DNA of 64,000 nucleotides from Lates calcarifer (Eukaryota > Chordata > Actinopteri > Centropomidae), in NCBI RefSeq assembly GCF_001640805.2, contig NC_066847.1:19335504-19399503 (forward strand), given 5' to 3'. A program made the position numbers and the translations under genes. Position 1 is the stretch's first letter; each line of letters opens with the position of its first letter. Below the pieces are notes generated by a model. It had not been told where the DNA came from. It worked only from the letters and a program-made list of their open reading frames with translations, and ran no database searches. Below, piece by piece: positions 13,789-28,900 of the stretch.

Positions 13789-16700
13789 GTGAGTTGGTTT
13801 CTTGAACCATATTATTTATTTACTTCTCCCACCTCCCTCCACCACCATCCCTTCTTAAAATACAGTCTTATCTAAAATATCAGACTATGTAGGCATGCAG
13901 TGATAAGTGATAGTATTTTGGCTGATAGAAGTGACCTTCCATGCCTCCTCTGGCATGAGTGCACACATTCATCCTTTTACACATATCATGCAGCTGATTT
14001 ACTATCCCAGTGAAGTCAGGCTTGCTTTGATAATTGTTTCAAAAATGACTCAAATGAAACCAGTTTGTTAATGGAGACATGAGTTTAATTCCACACTTTT
14101 TTTTGGTTCTCATCAACCCAGTGACCATTTTCAAATAAAACCATTGGCTACATTCTTAGATCATTTAATATGCACCAACTGATGCTAAACATACGGTTTA
14201 TGAGACTGGCTTGTGTCATACTTGTTGATTATTTAAGGATGAGGGGAATATTAGAACTCTCAGTTTCAACAGCTAAACTGACCATTGTACGTTAACACGG
14301 CTGGCAACTCTGCACAGCGCTGGCATACAGTATTCCACTGTGGGATTAATAAAACAGAGTCAAATGTGTAATTCTGGGTTAAGCTCTACAAATTGTGTCC
14401 CAGTCTGACAAACAAATCCCTTGGAAAATCTCAGGATTTTTTTTTCCCACTTTAAGATTTCCCACATAAATACTGTCTTTTAGATTGTTTTGTAAACATG
14501 TAAACCACACAGAGCTTCATGAGGTGAACCACATATGGTGAATAGTTTCAGGACTGCTGCGATTGCCTTGTTTGTCCCTTGCTTTCCTCCATATTTATGC
14601 TCTCATTGTGTACAGTCATTCAGTGCAGTATTTTACCTTTGTATCAACAGCATAAACAGCAAATCATCAAACAGTAGAAATAATTTTGTTACTTCACATA
14701 ACATTCACCCCCTCAATGACACTTGAGGGCAAAAGACACTGCAGTGCAATTTGATACCGGTGTAGAGATTATCCGGATGGATTTAGATTTCTTTGTGACA
14801 TGAGATGGAAATGAAATTTTGAGAAAGTTGTATTGTAAAGCTTTCATTAAACCGGGATTTATTCTAAGTACATAAAGGATATTTAAACGGCAGGTTACAC
14901 AATGTTGGGAGAAACTCTCCAGGAGGCCAACAGCGCCATTTGCTTTGCAGCGTGTAAACCGAAATGCTAAAAATAACACCTCTCTTGATTTAAAAAGCAT
15001 GAAAATAGTTATTATCTGTCTGTCCTGTTTCTGCTGCATTACTCTGATTTAAGGCTTAATGTGCAAGGAAAGAACAAGAATGGAGGTGCACAGGCTGGGT
15101 GCCAGAGAAGGCTCAGGTGACCTTGACGTGCAAGGGATTCTGGGTACTTTGGCCAAGAGAGGCGTGCGTCTGTGTGTGTTTGTGTGTGTGCTGAAAAACA
15201 ACTTCTGATGGGGGAAAAAATTGTGCAAGACAGATGAGTCGATCAAACCCTGCCATCATGTCTCATCTCCCACATCACTTACAGCAGATTTAGCTTCTCC
15301 TCTCTTGCATTGTGGGTAACAATCCCATGGCTACACATCTCAGCAGCCTGCTTTGAAAATATATAAAACATCAGATACCTCCGATTAATGGTGGACAAAA
15401 TTAGTCCAAAGCTATTATTTTCATTTAATTTCTTTATAGTTTGTAGTCTGGCTCTATAGGGTTAATGGAACTAGAAAGGCACAAATCTTATTAGAATATA
15501 ATCATCTAAACACCCTTTTTAATCAAGCTTTGACACTTTGGGGACATATGTATTTCAAGACACAAGTGTTATTTTGAGATTTAATAGGCAATTTAGCAGG
15601 GGTGTGTGTGTGCGTGTGTGTGTGAAGTACATGAGCTGTGGAGAATAAGACAGGAGGGCAAGGACAAGGAGGAATGAGTTAATGCATATAATTATCCTAC
15701 AAAATCAGGGCCTTTCTAAATACAAAGTGCTTTACAAACAAGGAATATAAGTATATCATATAAATATAATACCAAGCACAAATATTGTCAGTTAAGAAAA
15801 AGCCATAAGATAAAAGTGAGTTTTAAGAAGAGGATTCTGAGTCACCTCCAGTGACAAGTTGATTTGGGAACCATTAAAAATTAATAAGGCAATTCAAGGC
15901 TTCAAAAACAAGCTGTAAAACCCTAGAATAAACTCTAAAACTCACAGGTAACCAATGAAGGGTTGCAGGTATTGCCATGATGTGGTCCCTTGTCTTAGAA
16001 TGTCTTAAAAGCCTGGCAGCAGCGTTTTGTATCACCTGTAGTCTTCGGATGTTTCCGTGAACTGTGAGCAGCTTTTCTTTAAGTTAATCATTTCACTGTC
16101 TCGAATGAGCACCAAGGTGTCTTTAATCCGACCTACAGTACTATTCAGGTGTGAAGTATTGCATTGTAAGAACAATAGGGTGTCATTTGACGCTATGCCC
16201 TTGAACTAAGTACTTGATTAAAATGGGCTTCCCTGAGATTACCTCATGCATTATGATATTGGGATGTCCCCGTTGTGTGTTACATCGTTGCCATAGACAG
16301 AAGTACAGGCAGTCAGCAGCAGAGCAGGAGTGGTGTTGTGGTGCGTGTGGGTTGCTGGGTTTGTAACTGGCAGTAGGCCATCAACAATTTATGCCATAAA
16401 TACCATGTAAAATTAGATTCTGAGAGTAACATTGACAGCAGTGTGATGTTCTGCATTTAGAAGTCATCAGTCAATTTTGTACTATCTGCAACTGCTGCCT
16501 TTCATCTCATTACGTAACTGCTGGTTCTGTGTTCTCTTTTCTTTTTTTGACATGAAAAGTTTCTTTTGTGTAACTTGCTTATTCTGCTGCTGGTAACATA
16601 AAAATAGATGGCTTTGTCTCTCTTATTTTCTAGAAAGTAATGCCTTAGTTCCCAGGCAGAGCGTTAAAAAGTGAGAGCAGGGCTTTCAGTCATTTGACAG

Positions 16701-19700
16701 AACAGAGGTGTCATGGGACTGAAAAAAAAAGATATATCCCAGGGGTGACGTGTAACATTGTCAATAGAACATGGACAGAACTGTCAGATCTCGGTTTTAT
16801 GCAGTACACGCTAGGTCTATTGAAAGCCATTGTTCTACGAACAGTTCAATGGCCAGCCTAATCAAAAGTAATCAACACAATCACGAATGCTCCATAATGC
16901 TATGCGCTTAGGCTTTCTTGGAATTACAGCAAAATAGGATGGTAGAGGCTTTTGTTTTCAGCAAGTTCAATACCACACAAAGTTTGGGGAATGAAAGCGT
17001 GTGGATTGTTTTATGCTCTTTCCGCGCTCAGATCCTGGCTGCAGAGATGCACCTGCAATTTTGAAATCTTCATAAAATCTACTGTAAATGTTACTGCTCA
17101 CTGCTGATGATGACAACTTGACAGCCTCAGCTACCAGTTGATGAATGAGTCAGTCTGAGTTGGAGAAGGAACTCCACAGCCTTACTATAATGACAATTAA
17201 GAAAAAATATTTAGTGCTTAATGTGGCTGCCAACAAATTATACTTAAACCATTGTTATCAGAACTTTTTGGCCACTTCAGTGCAGTGCCAACATTGCCAT
17301 GTTATTAACTTTTAAGCTGATATGGCTAACAAGTTAGCAAACAGCTGCTTATTTACACATGGGCCCAACACAACAATCAGTGTTCATTTGGGGGTTGTGT
17401 AGCCTAATTAGAGTTACTCTACTAATCACTCACCTTTTAAGGCCTAGTTTGCTCTCTACCAAACTTTAAGGACATACTGTTAGGTCTTAGCTACTAAATG
17501 CTCCACTATGTTCACCAGCTAGTCATTGCTTTTGGTGCTGGGTAGGTAGCCTACAATCTGGTTTTAGAGCTTTTTGAAAACAGATGCCTGCTGCAGCTGA
17601 AATCAATGCTGATGAGAGTCAACCAAAACAGTAAAGTCACATGCCATAAACCAAAACAACGAAGTGACAGATGCTAAAACAGTGACCTGTGAAGCCTGAG
17701 GGGTAATTCTCTGTAGGTCACTAAGAGCGACCCCTTTCACATACATATATGAATATAATTCATTGATAAGACAAAAATATTGATAATAGCAGCTTTATCT
17801 TTATGATTGCAGATCTCAAAATGTGGAGAAATCATCAAGTATATAACTGTAATAAATATTAAAACTGTCATCAACAAAGTCATCAAATCAATCAAACTGA
17901 CCTAATCGCTCAATAATTCAGATTCACATCATAAAATCATGTAATCCTCCTTCAGAGTTGTCAGTTCAGTTGATCTCAGTGCATGATGTGATTTCATTTG
18001 TTCATCTTTGACCCAAACAGATGTTGGAAGGAAGTATTTATCTATTAATTCTGTCCTGATAGGTGCCTAATACCTTTGTTTACCTAATGAGTGCTTAGCC
18101 GCTGGTTAATCTTAAAACGAGGGCACTCTGCCTTAGCCCACACAGCATGTGTGTTACCTGTTGTCCTCTACATTTAATGTGTCTTCTGTTTAAAATTATA
18201 ATATGTCTTCAGGGACTGGCACATGACATCTGGTATCAATTTAATCCCACTTAACAAATACTAGTTCAGGGGAATCATTATCACTTTAAAATACTGATTG
18301 TACACTGACTTCATACAATAGGGCTACACAGGAATGACTCAGACCTGTCTGGAAAAAAAATAATCAACACATTGCAGTGACGCTTTAAATATTCAGTTTT
18401 TTATTGCCGATTTCCGAGGCTATCTGCTGTACTGTTTTTGTTGTGTTTGCTTGCAGTAAATGTAGCATGCTGCAGTTTGTCCCTTCTTCCACAAGTCTTG
18501 GCCCTGCGGGCTGCAACGGTTTGTAGGTCAAAGATGGTGCCACTTACTGTATCACTGCCTTTAACTTTTGCACGCTCTGTTACAGTTAAGCTTCTTAGTC
18601 TGGTCATTGACTTAACAGAACACAGTCAACTTGCATTCATGGACAACTGATTGCTGAACACTGGGTCACTGGGTATGTGCAGAGGGGCCATAAAAGGTCA
18701 CCCAGTGCCTGATTCCTTTCCCACCCTATCTGAATGCACGCGTCACACACCCACATACTAAGTAAATCCTTACTGTACAGACTCTAGAGACACAGTTCAA
18801 GGTCACAGCTACAGGCTCTTACTTACAAGTGACAAGCTTGAATGATCGTGGCAGCACAAGATGGAGGAGTATAAATGTCGGTAGCACGTTTCTGCCATTT
18901 TTCACTGGAGAAGCAACAGATGCGTGTGTACTAGAGTTGGCTTTGCATGCTGATGGTGTCCCACTGGCGCAATCATTTGTCCAACCCTTTTCTTTTTCTC
19001 TCTGTGTGCAAAAAAATAGCACAGTAAGCCAAACCAATCAATGCTGGCATCTTAACCACACTCCACAGTGAAAAAAGCACTACTTTTCCAATCCAATTCT
19101 ACTTTTCTTTAAACACTTTCTCCTCATGCAGCTATTGTTACAGACTTATAATAATTTCAACTCTTGTGTCAGAGGTCAGTTTAGGCCTGCCGGGGTATAA
19201 AGTCAGATTAATGAGGAAATGCAGTCGGCTTGCTCTGGCTGTACATGACATTAAAAGGGTCTTTCATCATCTGCACACCTCCTCCTCCTCAGGACCACCT
19301 CACCAGGCCGGCCCAAGCTTATCTTGTTATCTTGTGGCCTCTCTCATTGTTTGGCTGATGGACTGACTGGCTGCTTTTGAAAATACGGGCTCGGGCAGAT
19401 CAGATTAGCCAGCACTTTGTGCACAGTGGCTTTATGAAAGACAGAGGAGTGAGAAGCTGCCCCCCCCCCACTTGTTATGATCATCGTGACACACCAAAAG
19501 TCAGTGTTTGTCAGCAATGACAATGAAGTCAAAGTTATTCTGTCATGTTAAAGGAGGAGCATGGCCACGTCTGACAACACATTTAACAGCTAGTAGCTAA
19601 ACTTGTGATGTCAGTATCAGATTGAGCACATGAAATGACTGATAAGTAATACTAAGACATTCAAGAAAGTGAATCAGACGGTAGGAAAATAGTCCCAGAT

Positions 19701-22700
19701 ACTTGTTGAAATGAAACAACTCTACAGATTAGTGTTGAGGTAAGATTCTGCGTCCAACCACAAATATTAGAAGCCTGGTATCATCAATGTTGGATAAGCC
19801 AGTGTGTATCGAGGCAGATGTTGGTTCTGCTGAGATGGAAGGTGCGACCTCTGATGCATTACCAAGCTATAAATAGCGTCACGGAGGCAAGATCTTCCAT
19901 CAGGATGCGCTTCAAAGATCAGTTACAAAGCAGGTTCTGTGCAGGGAGCAGACTGTTTGTGTTTCTTCCCTGTGGATTTGGACATTTGAGCACCCGTGCT
20001 AATGCTGTACACTTTCTGTTCACACATAAAGCCCAGTTGTTGCACGCTGCTGGTTGTGCTTTTTTTGTTTAGTTTAGTTTTTTTTTTTTTTAACCCAAGT
20101 GACCTCCCACCTATATACACCATAATATCAGGCTGCACTCTGTCACTAGCTGTTTATTTTGGTCGTGTGTGACGTGTTCATGGGATTATCTTCCATTATA
20201 ACTGATGTCAAGCTAATTTTCAGCAAAATCCAGATGTGCCCTGCTAAACCCCTACCAAATTATAAACTGCATCTGTTTCAGATTTCTTCTTGGGGCTTGA
20301 ATGGATAATAAAAGCAGTTGTCAAGCTAATTTCTAGGAAATCCTGTTGAAATACCCATTTTTAATTACAGTAAGAGTACGGTTTGTGCAGTAGGCATGTA
20401 GAGGTTGTGGGCTTCTCAGTTTTTGCGGCATCATCTGTACGGTACATGCCCTTGTCCTCAGTTTGTACTGTGTATTTCTATGTAAGCATTCAGGGTATTC
20501 ATGTTTGTATCCTTTTAAAAGAAAAGTTGTAAAAATGACCTTGGTTTGAACTGAAAGTAAAAGAGGTAGAAGGCAATGATGTTTGTGCATGTTTCATACA
20601 GGACCAGGCAGTGGTGTAGTTTTAAGGTTATGTGCACACACCTTTGCAAACATGTACAGTATATACCTGCCTGCACACAGAGAGAGAAACAATCATTTTG
20701 CTGGTTGAGCTCAGCCAATGACAATAGACCCAGAGTTCCATATTTTAAAAATGGAAAGCATGTAACTTTGATCTCACCATGATGATGAGGAGTCCAAGTT
20801 TTATCATCTGTTCCAGCTGTGGCTTCTTGTCTAAGGAGGGTGGGGGTGGTGGTGGGGGGTTGGAGTGGAGCGGAGCACTACTGTAGAGCCAATAATTAGT
20901 TTTCCTGCTTTTAGAGGTTTTACCTTGTTGTTGGGCTGTTACACCAGTCAATAGAGATAAAGGTATTGTTCAGAATAAAGTAATGGACCAATCAAAACAC
21001 AGTGTCGAGATGTAGAAATCTAGAGTGCAGGGTGGATTGAGCCAGACCTGCCTCTTTCACCGTCTCTCTTCTATTTGTCTACAATTATTCTGCGAGCTCT
21101 CTTGGTAGTGGCGTCATTCCTCGCCGGCACCCTGCTTTTGTCCAAATTTCAATTTAATCGTATTCAATGGTAATAGTTGTACAAATGAAGTTCTCATTTT
21201 TTATGCTTTTTATGTCATCCTCAGTTTGTTACTGTACTATTTGGCTTCCCCATCCACCCTTATCAGAGTGGTGTGTGGCTCTTCACAGCCTCCTCAGTGT
21301 TGTTAATGGTTTGAAGGTCACCCTGTCACTTATTACAGTGTATTTATCAAAAGCACAATGTAGTATGCTTTGGAAAAAAAAACAGTGCATGTTCATCCGC
21401 ATATTTTCTCATTTTTGAATTTTCTTTTATTTTTGTGTCACGTGTAGTATAGTGCTCTGAATTATGTGATACTGTTTCCATGTATGGATTGTTGATGTTG
21501 ATATTCCCACACGGAGTCTAGAACAGAAACTATTACTTGATTAATCAGTTAGTCGACTAACGGAACATTAATCTGCATCAGTTTTGATAATCAAATAATC
21601 GTGTGTCACTTTAAGCAAAAGTCTCAAATTTGAATGTCCTTTGTCGTCTGTGAAAGCAGACCAGGTATCCTCCGGTTTTGATAACTGACAAATTTGTCTA
21701 TTTGAATATGTAAACTTGAGCTGTGGAAAACGACGATGGGCATTTTATGGACCAATTAACCCAAATATAATCAGCTGATCATTTAATGATGAAAATAATC
21801 GTCAGTTAAAACCCTGACTGATTCTTTCATTTCGTTCGCTCTAGAAAATGCCGATCACATGTAAAATGCAAGTTTCATCTCTTTGACTTCACTCAGATGG
21901 TAAAGCACTAGTTTTCAGTGCCTTAGAACCCAGCTTCCAAAAATTAGTGACTAAATGTGGAAACAGCAGCTCATCACAAACTGGTAGTGCTTGTTTTCTG
22001 TTCAGCTCCAGTCACACTGAACCCAGTCTTTCCCGCTGGTGCAGCACCATGGACAGCACCTCCTCAGTCTCACTGATTGCAAATATTAGTGACTGCAATC
22101 TAACCCTGATACGAGGGGAAGGGTTAAAGGAGAGATGTGGGACAAGTCATCCCTCAAGTAGAGGGTGGATTCCTGAAATAGATTATGCAGACTGTTGTTC
22201 AAAGAGGGTACCTTAATCTAGCACTGGGGAACTGGCAGAGACACTGGATCATTCAAAGCTGCCGCATTTTATGGCCCACGCAGAGCAGCGGATCTCAGTA
22301 GGCCCAGGCATGAAACCATTTTTTGATGTGACATAGACAGCCTGAGCAGCTCTGGCACCAGCTTTAACTGCTGTCTTCACTGGACGCCATTTCTATTTGA
22401 TTTGTCGATTGTTTGGACCTGAGGGTAGTTTTAGATCATCAGATATGATATGAGCTGATGTGGTCTTAGGGTTCCTAGGTATACATTTTATTTCACTGTA
22501 ATAAATGATGTGATTATTTCCACAAATATTTGCCTTGTCTATTCAAATCAGAACCTCTGTGTTGTGAAGGTCAAAGTATACATATGTCCAGATTTAGTTA
22601 TGCTGGCCCCCAATGCAAAGAAATTCTTGAACATTTTAAATGAGAGTGTCTGTTTTTTTTTTTTTTTTTTTTTTTTTTTTTCTGAGGGAGAGCCTGAAGG

Positions 22701-25700
22701 TGAAACGTTGAGGCTTGCAAGAAACTGAAAGCCTTATCGATCATGCGCTATTTTTGAAAGCGGGGTCGAATTAGCTAATGTAGCTGCACTGTAAAAGCAT
22801 CATGTGAAGGGCACCAAGATCCCTATCTCATGGGTGTATGAAATGACAAACAGCCCAGCAAGATGGAAACGGTGCATATGGTTGGATGTGGCTGAGGACT
22901 GGCGGGCCTTATATACTTAACTCCTTCCTTGGGGGGGGGGGATTTTTGACCCTGAACATCAGCCTCCCTAAGCTGCAGCAGCTGAGCATTACATCAGCTC
23001 TGAGAGTTGTGGTTCATGTAATACCCGTAATTTGTGAAATCCAGGGCGATGATGTCTGCTCATCATCTGGCGTGTAGATCTCACAGCTGCAGATGGACCT
23101 GACATCACACAGATAACCACAGAGAATTTTAAACCAAATTTAAGAGAGTAAACTCTTAAAATGGAAGTGATTGCAATCAGACAGTCTCTAATGAGCTAAT
23201 TAGAAAACACTCTGGGGCTCGGTGAATCCGCTGAAAGCCTCTCCTCCTCTGTTCTCATCTTAGAGGGTTAGCACTCATGTCCATCACTGACGGACAAATG
23301 ATGCATGGTGCTGCCCCTCAACCCAACCCCATCCCCACTCAAGCCCACCAAGGTGACCTGAAGGGGCTCTATCAGCATATTACCCTGTCCCGCGTCAAGT
23401 AACAGGACAACCTGACTAGCCAGTAGGATGCGTCCTCTGCATACTTTCACCCCCAGCTCCTCTCCAAGATAAGGGTTTTCTGTGTGTGCATTTTGCCTCA
23501 GATAGGAGGTGAGTGCTGACAATGCTGCAATGCAACAAAGCAAGTCATTGGTCAGGATAAAGTGGATGAGGTACCATAAAGTAATAGTTGCTGACTTGAT
23601 GGGAAAATTCAAAACAGCAAATCCTGGTGATTTGGCTTATTGATATTCAGGTGGGATTTACTTGCAAAACTAAATTAAAACTACACTAAAGGAAAATAGT
23701 AAGTAATACATTAAGTATTGTTTCTGTTGCCAACACCTGATATAGTTTATCCCTCTGTGCCATAGTGCTCCACTGAAACTATTAAAAGACGTCAACAAGC
23801 GACACTATAGCACTTCATAGCACTTCCTTCATTACGATGAACACACCTGCAGTTTATTTTCAAGTCAATCCCACACACACACTGTCCTGTGGTCATAAAT
23901 TTCACTAGAGTACCAAATGAGTATTAATCCACAGCTGAAAATAGTCCCCAACAAATGCACTGTTGGGTTTGCCTTTTTCAAAAATTGACTGCTATAGTAG
24001 GAATGAATGGGAGAAACTCCGAGGGGTCCAAGCCTGAGTGACAACCCTGTGTTTGACGTAACCTGCATTCATGTTGTAGGATGGTCAGCAATAGGCCACT
24101 GTGGTTAACTGTGTATTTTTAATTACCCTTATCTTCATATAAAGTATTCCAACTGAAATAATTATTGAACACAAAGAAAATGCCCCATTATTTGAAATTA
24201 GACCCAGTACACATGTATCATTTAGCTGCATCTCTGAATTTACAGGTGTAAAGAAAATGGTCAGTAGCTTATTGTTTTAGCTTTTTTTTTTAGGCATTGG
24301 AAGGCAGATAAGCAGGCCTGCTGGAATGGAAAACACAAACCCTGTGTGTATCACGTCAGTGCTGGGAGTCTATTAAAAGTACAAGCTTCCTGGTGCCGTT
24401 TGTATTGACAGAAAAATCCACTGCTCAGAGATACTGTTCCGCAGCACCTGTTTATCAGGATACATTACGTATTAGGTTTGGGAATTGTCAAAACCAACCC
24501 AAGTTGGACAGCAAGCATGTTTACTGAGCCATAAGTCTGTATCATGTTATGGATGAGTTCCTGTTCACTAACAATGATCCCAGAATCAAGGTGAACTTAA
24601 TGCAGCAGTTTATGTGCAACTGGAATTCAAATAGTACCAATAATGCATCTACCTTTCAACCTCTGGTGGCTCTGTTTTTGTTTTCCCAGCTGGATCTGTA
24701 TCTGAGGCTTTGTCTATGTATAGAGCGCTGGACTTTCACAATGTGTTACAAAATCTGAATGCTCACAAGTCATGTCAGCTGGAGGTAATCCTGAGAGAGA
24801 AAAGATAATCAAACTCATGGTTTTTCTGGTATTCACTGACTGACTGTGCATTGTAAGGAAACGTCATCAGTGGATGGCAGACTAAACAAGGCTACTACAG
24901 CAATACTGAGAAAGCTGGAAAGTACTGTGTCATCCCTATGACCAATACCTGGAAAAAAGCAGGGCTGCCAAATTGCCTCAGGCCAACTAGATTTGGACAA
25001 CTGTCAACAATTGAGTTTGGTCTGGTTGCCTCTGTTGAGAAACTCCTTCTCTCTTTACAATGGAAGTCTTTCAGCATCAGGGACTGACAACACAATAGGA
25101 CCAGCACTGATACATCTAAACCTAAACTGAAAGACAAGAAATAAAGCAGCTAAAAAAAAATCTGGGGCAAAGAGTGCTGCAGCGGGAGCACAGTGGACAC
25201 GCTGCAGAATATAAATGCAGACTTCTGGAAGAAACTTTTTGTCCATGGTTTGCTACAGTCTGAAAAACAAAGAAACTGGCTCAGCCTCATGTTGTTTACT
25301 GCATCTGCGGATCAAAAGCAGCTCTGATCTGACAGGGACGACAAACCACAGATTTGATCAGGCTTGCAGGAGGTCATTCTTCTCTTGTATTTACTCAGCT
25401 AAAACATTTACAAATGCACATGTCTGAATTTAATCTCGTGAATGCCTTAATAAATCACACTTCATAGTCACATTAACTAAAGATTCACTTACACTGGAAA
25501 ACTCATCATCTGTAGAACAGTTCATTATAAGAACATGTTCTACTGACAGGGAAATGACAAAAAGCACTGGGTGCCTGTTCAAACTCTTCAAGCTTTGGGT
25601 GATTACATTCACTTGCAAAAATGACACAGCAATTTTTGTTCTCCTGTTTGTCTCCCAAAAGCCTGAGTCTGATTGGTTCATTGGAGGGGGGAGTAAGAGG

Positions 25701-25893
25701 AAGCAATTTTGGCTTAGTCCTGATGAGCAGTGCCTTGTGGGAAATCAGTGTCGTGGCAGCTCCTGTAATTAGTTCTGCTTGTTAGAAAAATGAAGGGGTT
25801 ACTAATTAGCAAGTGGATGGCTTCTTGACTTGTTGTGCATCTTTTCCCTCCTTTCCTTGAAGATCATCATTATCGTCTCCAGGCAAAACGGGA

Positions 25894-25938
<45 letters not shown>

Positions 25939-28900
25939 TCAGTCGTGCTGCTCAACAGTTTAGCTGTAACATGATGAATCTAGATGGACAAATCTCGAAG
26001 GGTGTTCTGTCATGCTCTGACAGACAGGCTGCCTACTGTAAGCACGTGTAGGCAAACGCCTGGAGCTGTGCAAGATTTCACTTTTCTAGTTTGCTTAACA
26101 AGCCAGGCAGTCTGGTCCTCAAAGATCTTTACATAGGCAGGCTGACAGATGCTTTATTTATAGTATATCCACATCTACTGCACTTTTTATACTTGAGTAC
26201 TTATCATGCAAGAAATGTCAGATCTGCTCTAATGTAGCTTTTGTCCCAACAAGCATGTTTATCTGACTTAATTCTTGGCCTGGACACTTTTAATACTTAT
26301 ATACAGTATTTAATACTGTATATAAGGAGTAAATTAAAGATTTGAAGGATCAAACACAGCTATAATGGATTTAATCCAACTCCACTACCATTGGCAGACT
26401 AGTGTAAAGTGTAAAGTGTACAAATGTGTAAGTGTAAAAAAAAAATGAATTAAAAAAATAAAAGAAGCTATTGTTCTCCTAAGTAATTTGGCTTCGATGT
26501 CGAAGCATAAAAAGAAATGCAAATCAAATTCCTCCAGAAATAGACTCCTTTTGTGCTCTCAGATTGCATATGAGAAGATTTATAATCCGTCGCCAATGTT
26601 CGAAAGTCAGGACTTCCAGCTCTGCTTTCAGCGTTTCACCAGCATGCTCCTTTAAGCTGTGGGTAATTTGAGTGGTGAAAGCGGAAGTATTTTTGCATGA
26701 TGTCACACTCTTCGTCGATAATTCTCCGTAACACGTCGTTACATGCATGCGGCTGCAGAGGAACATTTATCTCCCTCAGCTGATCCGCTTCCAAGAATGA
26801 TCCTGATGTGACATTATGTAAGAACTGAAAGGCAGAGCTGCTGGTATTAGAGAACACACAAACTCCAGAGCACATACTAATCTCCCTATGTGATTATTAG
26901 TCATAATATTTAACACTGGCTTAATGATCGACCCACGGCGTAATCTCTATCTGGCACATTCACCTGTTCTCCCCTAACCCTACTGACTCGCCTTTGAGGA
27001 TAGTGATAGTGATAGGGAATGAAATAGAATAATTATACCTCGAGTATGCAGGGAATTACCTTGAAGATATGAAATGGGGGGGGGGGGTTATAGTTGAATG
27101 ACTGTGTGGAAAATCTCAGGATTATCTTAGCTTCTGTTCAGTTTTTTGGGAAATGTTTAATTTCAGCTCCAACATTTCTGTAATTATTGTGTAGCTGAGC
27201 AGAGGCATAACCTAATATATGGTAAATTATGAGCTGTTAAACTGAAACAGTGGGACACAGTGGGTACTGGCATTCACAATGACTGCAGTGGTGGATTTTT
27301 CTCAAATGAAACTAGCTCTTTCAAGTTAAAATGAATTTCATTTGATTTGTTAACTTCTTCTTAATTTTGATATAATCACACAAAAGCAGCCCAAAACAAC
27401 TTCATTTTCTTTCATTTTTCTTTCTTTCTTTTTTTAAAAAAAATCCACAAATCTGTTAGGGAGAATGTTAACACCCACATAAGCTTTCACCTCATGAATT
27501 GGAGTTAACACCACACTCCTCCTTCCTGCAATTATCAAGAGATTTCATATTCAATGCAATGCAGCGTCATTTAGCATGCAGATGAATCACTATCTTGACA
27601 AGCCTGAAGGCTGTCTTAAAATTTGTATATTTGCCCTGCATTTTTAAACATTCACAAGATCAAATTGGATCACTCTCTGCATTTCATTTGGTATTGTGCA
27701 CTTTATCCATGCACACCAGTGCCTCCACATTCGACACATTTCTGTATGGAAACTGTGTAGGCTGTGAAACAAAGCCTTGATATGCTAAGATCTGAACAAA
27801 AGCTTTGTGTTTGTTCCCTTGTAGTTGAAAACAGAGGCCTTAATCGACTGTTATTTCACACACGCGTGCACATGTTTTTTGGAGATGAAGTGAGCGCAGT
27901 TCAGTCAGACAGTTGGTGAAAGGCTTTTGTTTCAAAAATAGACTGTGTTACAGTACTGCACATGGCAAAAAAGGCCCGCTGAGAGTGATGGCAGAGAACT
28001 GAGTGATTGTTAAAAGTCAGCTGGCATGATGTGGCATATACCCACTCTCAGAAGCAAAGTTGTCACATTAAAACTTACAACATTTAAATTGAATCACAGA
28101 TCTTTTACAAAGTGCAAGAGCTTTTGCAGTTGTGACATAAGGTTGAGATTTCTGTCTATGGCATAAAGATTGGAGAGGTAGTTTTGATGAAACTGTTTTT
28201 TGGCAAATACGCCTTTTTTTCCTTTCTTTAGATGAACAGAACAAAACTACAGCCAACAGCTGGTTAGCTTAACTTGTCAATTTAACATTTCATGTTTACA
28301 CTTTAATTGTTGCATCAATTAAACAAAGAAGTGTTAACTAGTGAGCTTTAGAGGTGAACAGAGCCACGTTAGCTCTCCCAGTTTCCAGTCTTTATGCTAA
28401 ATTAAACTAACCAGCTGTTAGCTGTAGCTTTATTTTTACCACACAGATATTATAATGGCAGCTTCTGGTAGCTTCTTCCCTTGGCAAGATATAAATAGGT
28501 GTATATCACAAAATGTCAACCTGTTGAATGTTTCTTTCAGTTTTTTTTTAAACTTGTATTGAAAATTGTAGTTTCATTTAAAATGTTTTATCCTGTTTTT
28601 GCTTCTTCTCCATGACTCTACTTTTACAGTGTACGCTCTGATATGAAAGGAATTCTGATATGAGTTGACGTCCTTGAGTCAAATGAGGGAAATTGAAATG
28701 ACATTTTTGAATGAATTTCAAGGAAATTTAAGTAGACATGGTCTTATCTTGCTCAGCTTGCGACTGACACAGTAGGCAGGCACAGCGGTTGGGAGGAATC
28801 TGTCCCTCAAGTCTTGTCCACTTACATCACAGTCAGTCATCACCATCACTGTAACTGTGTCGTAATGTCTCTCTCTATCATCTGTTCATCTTGTCTGTGT

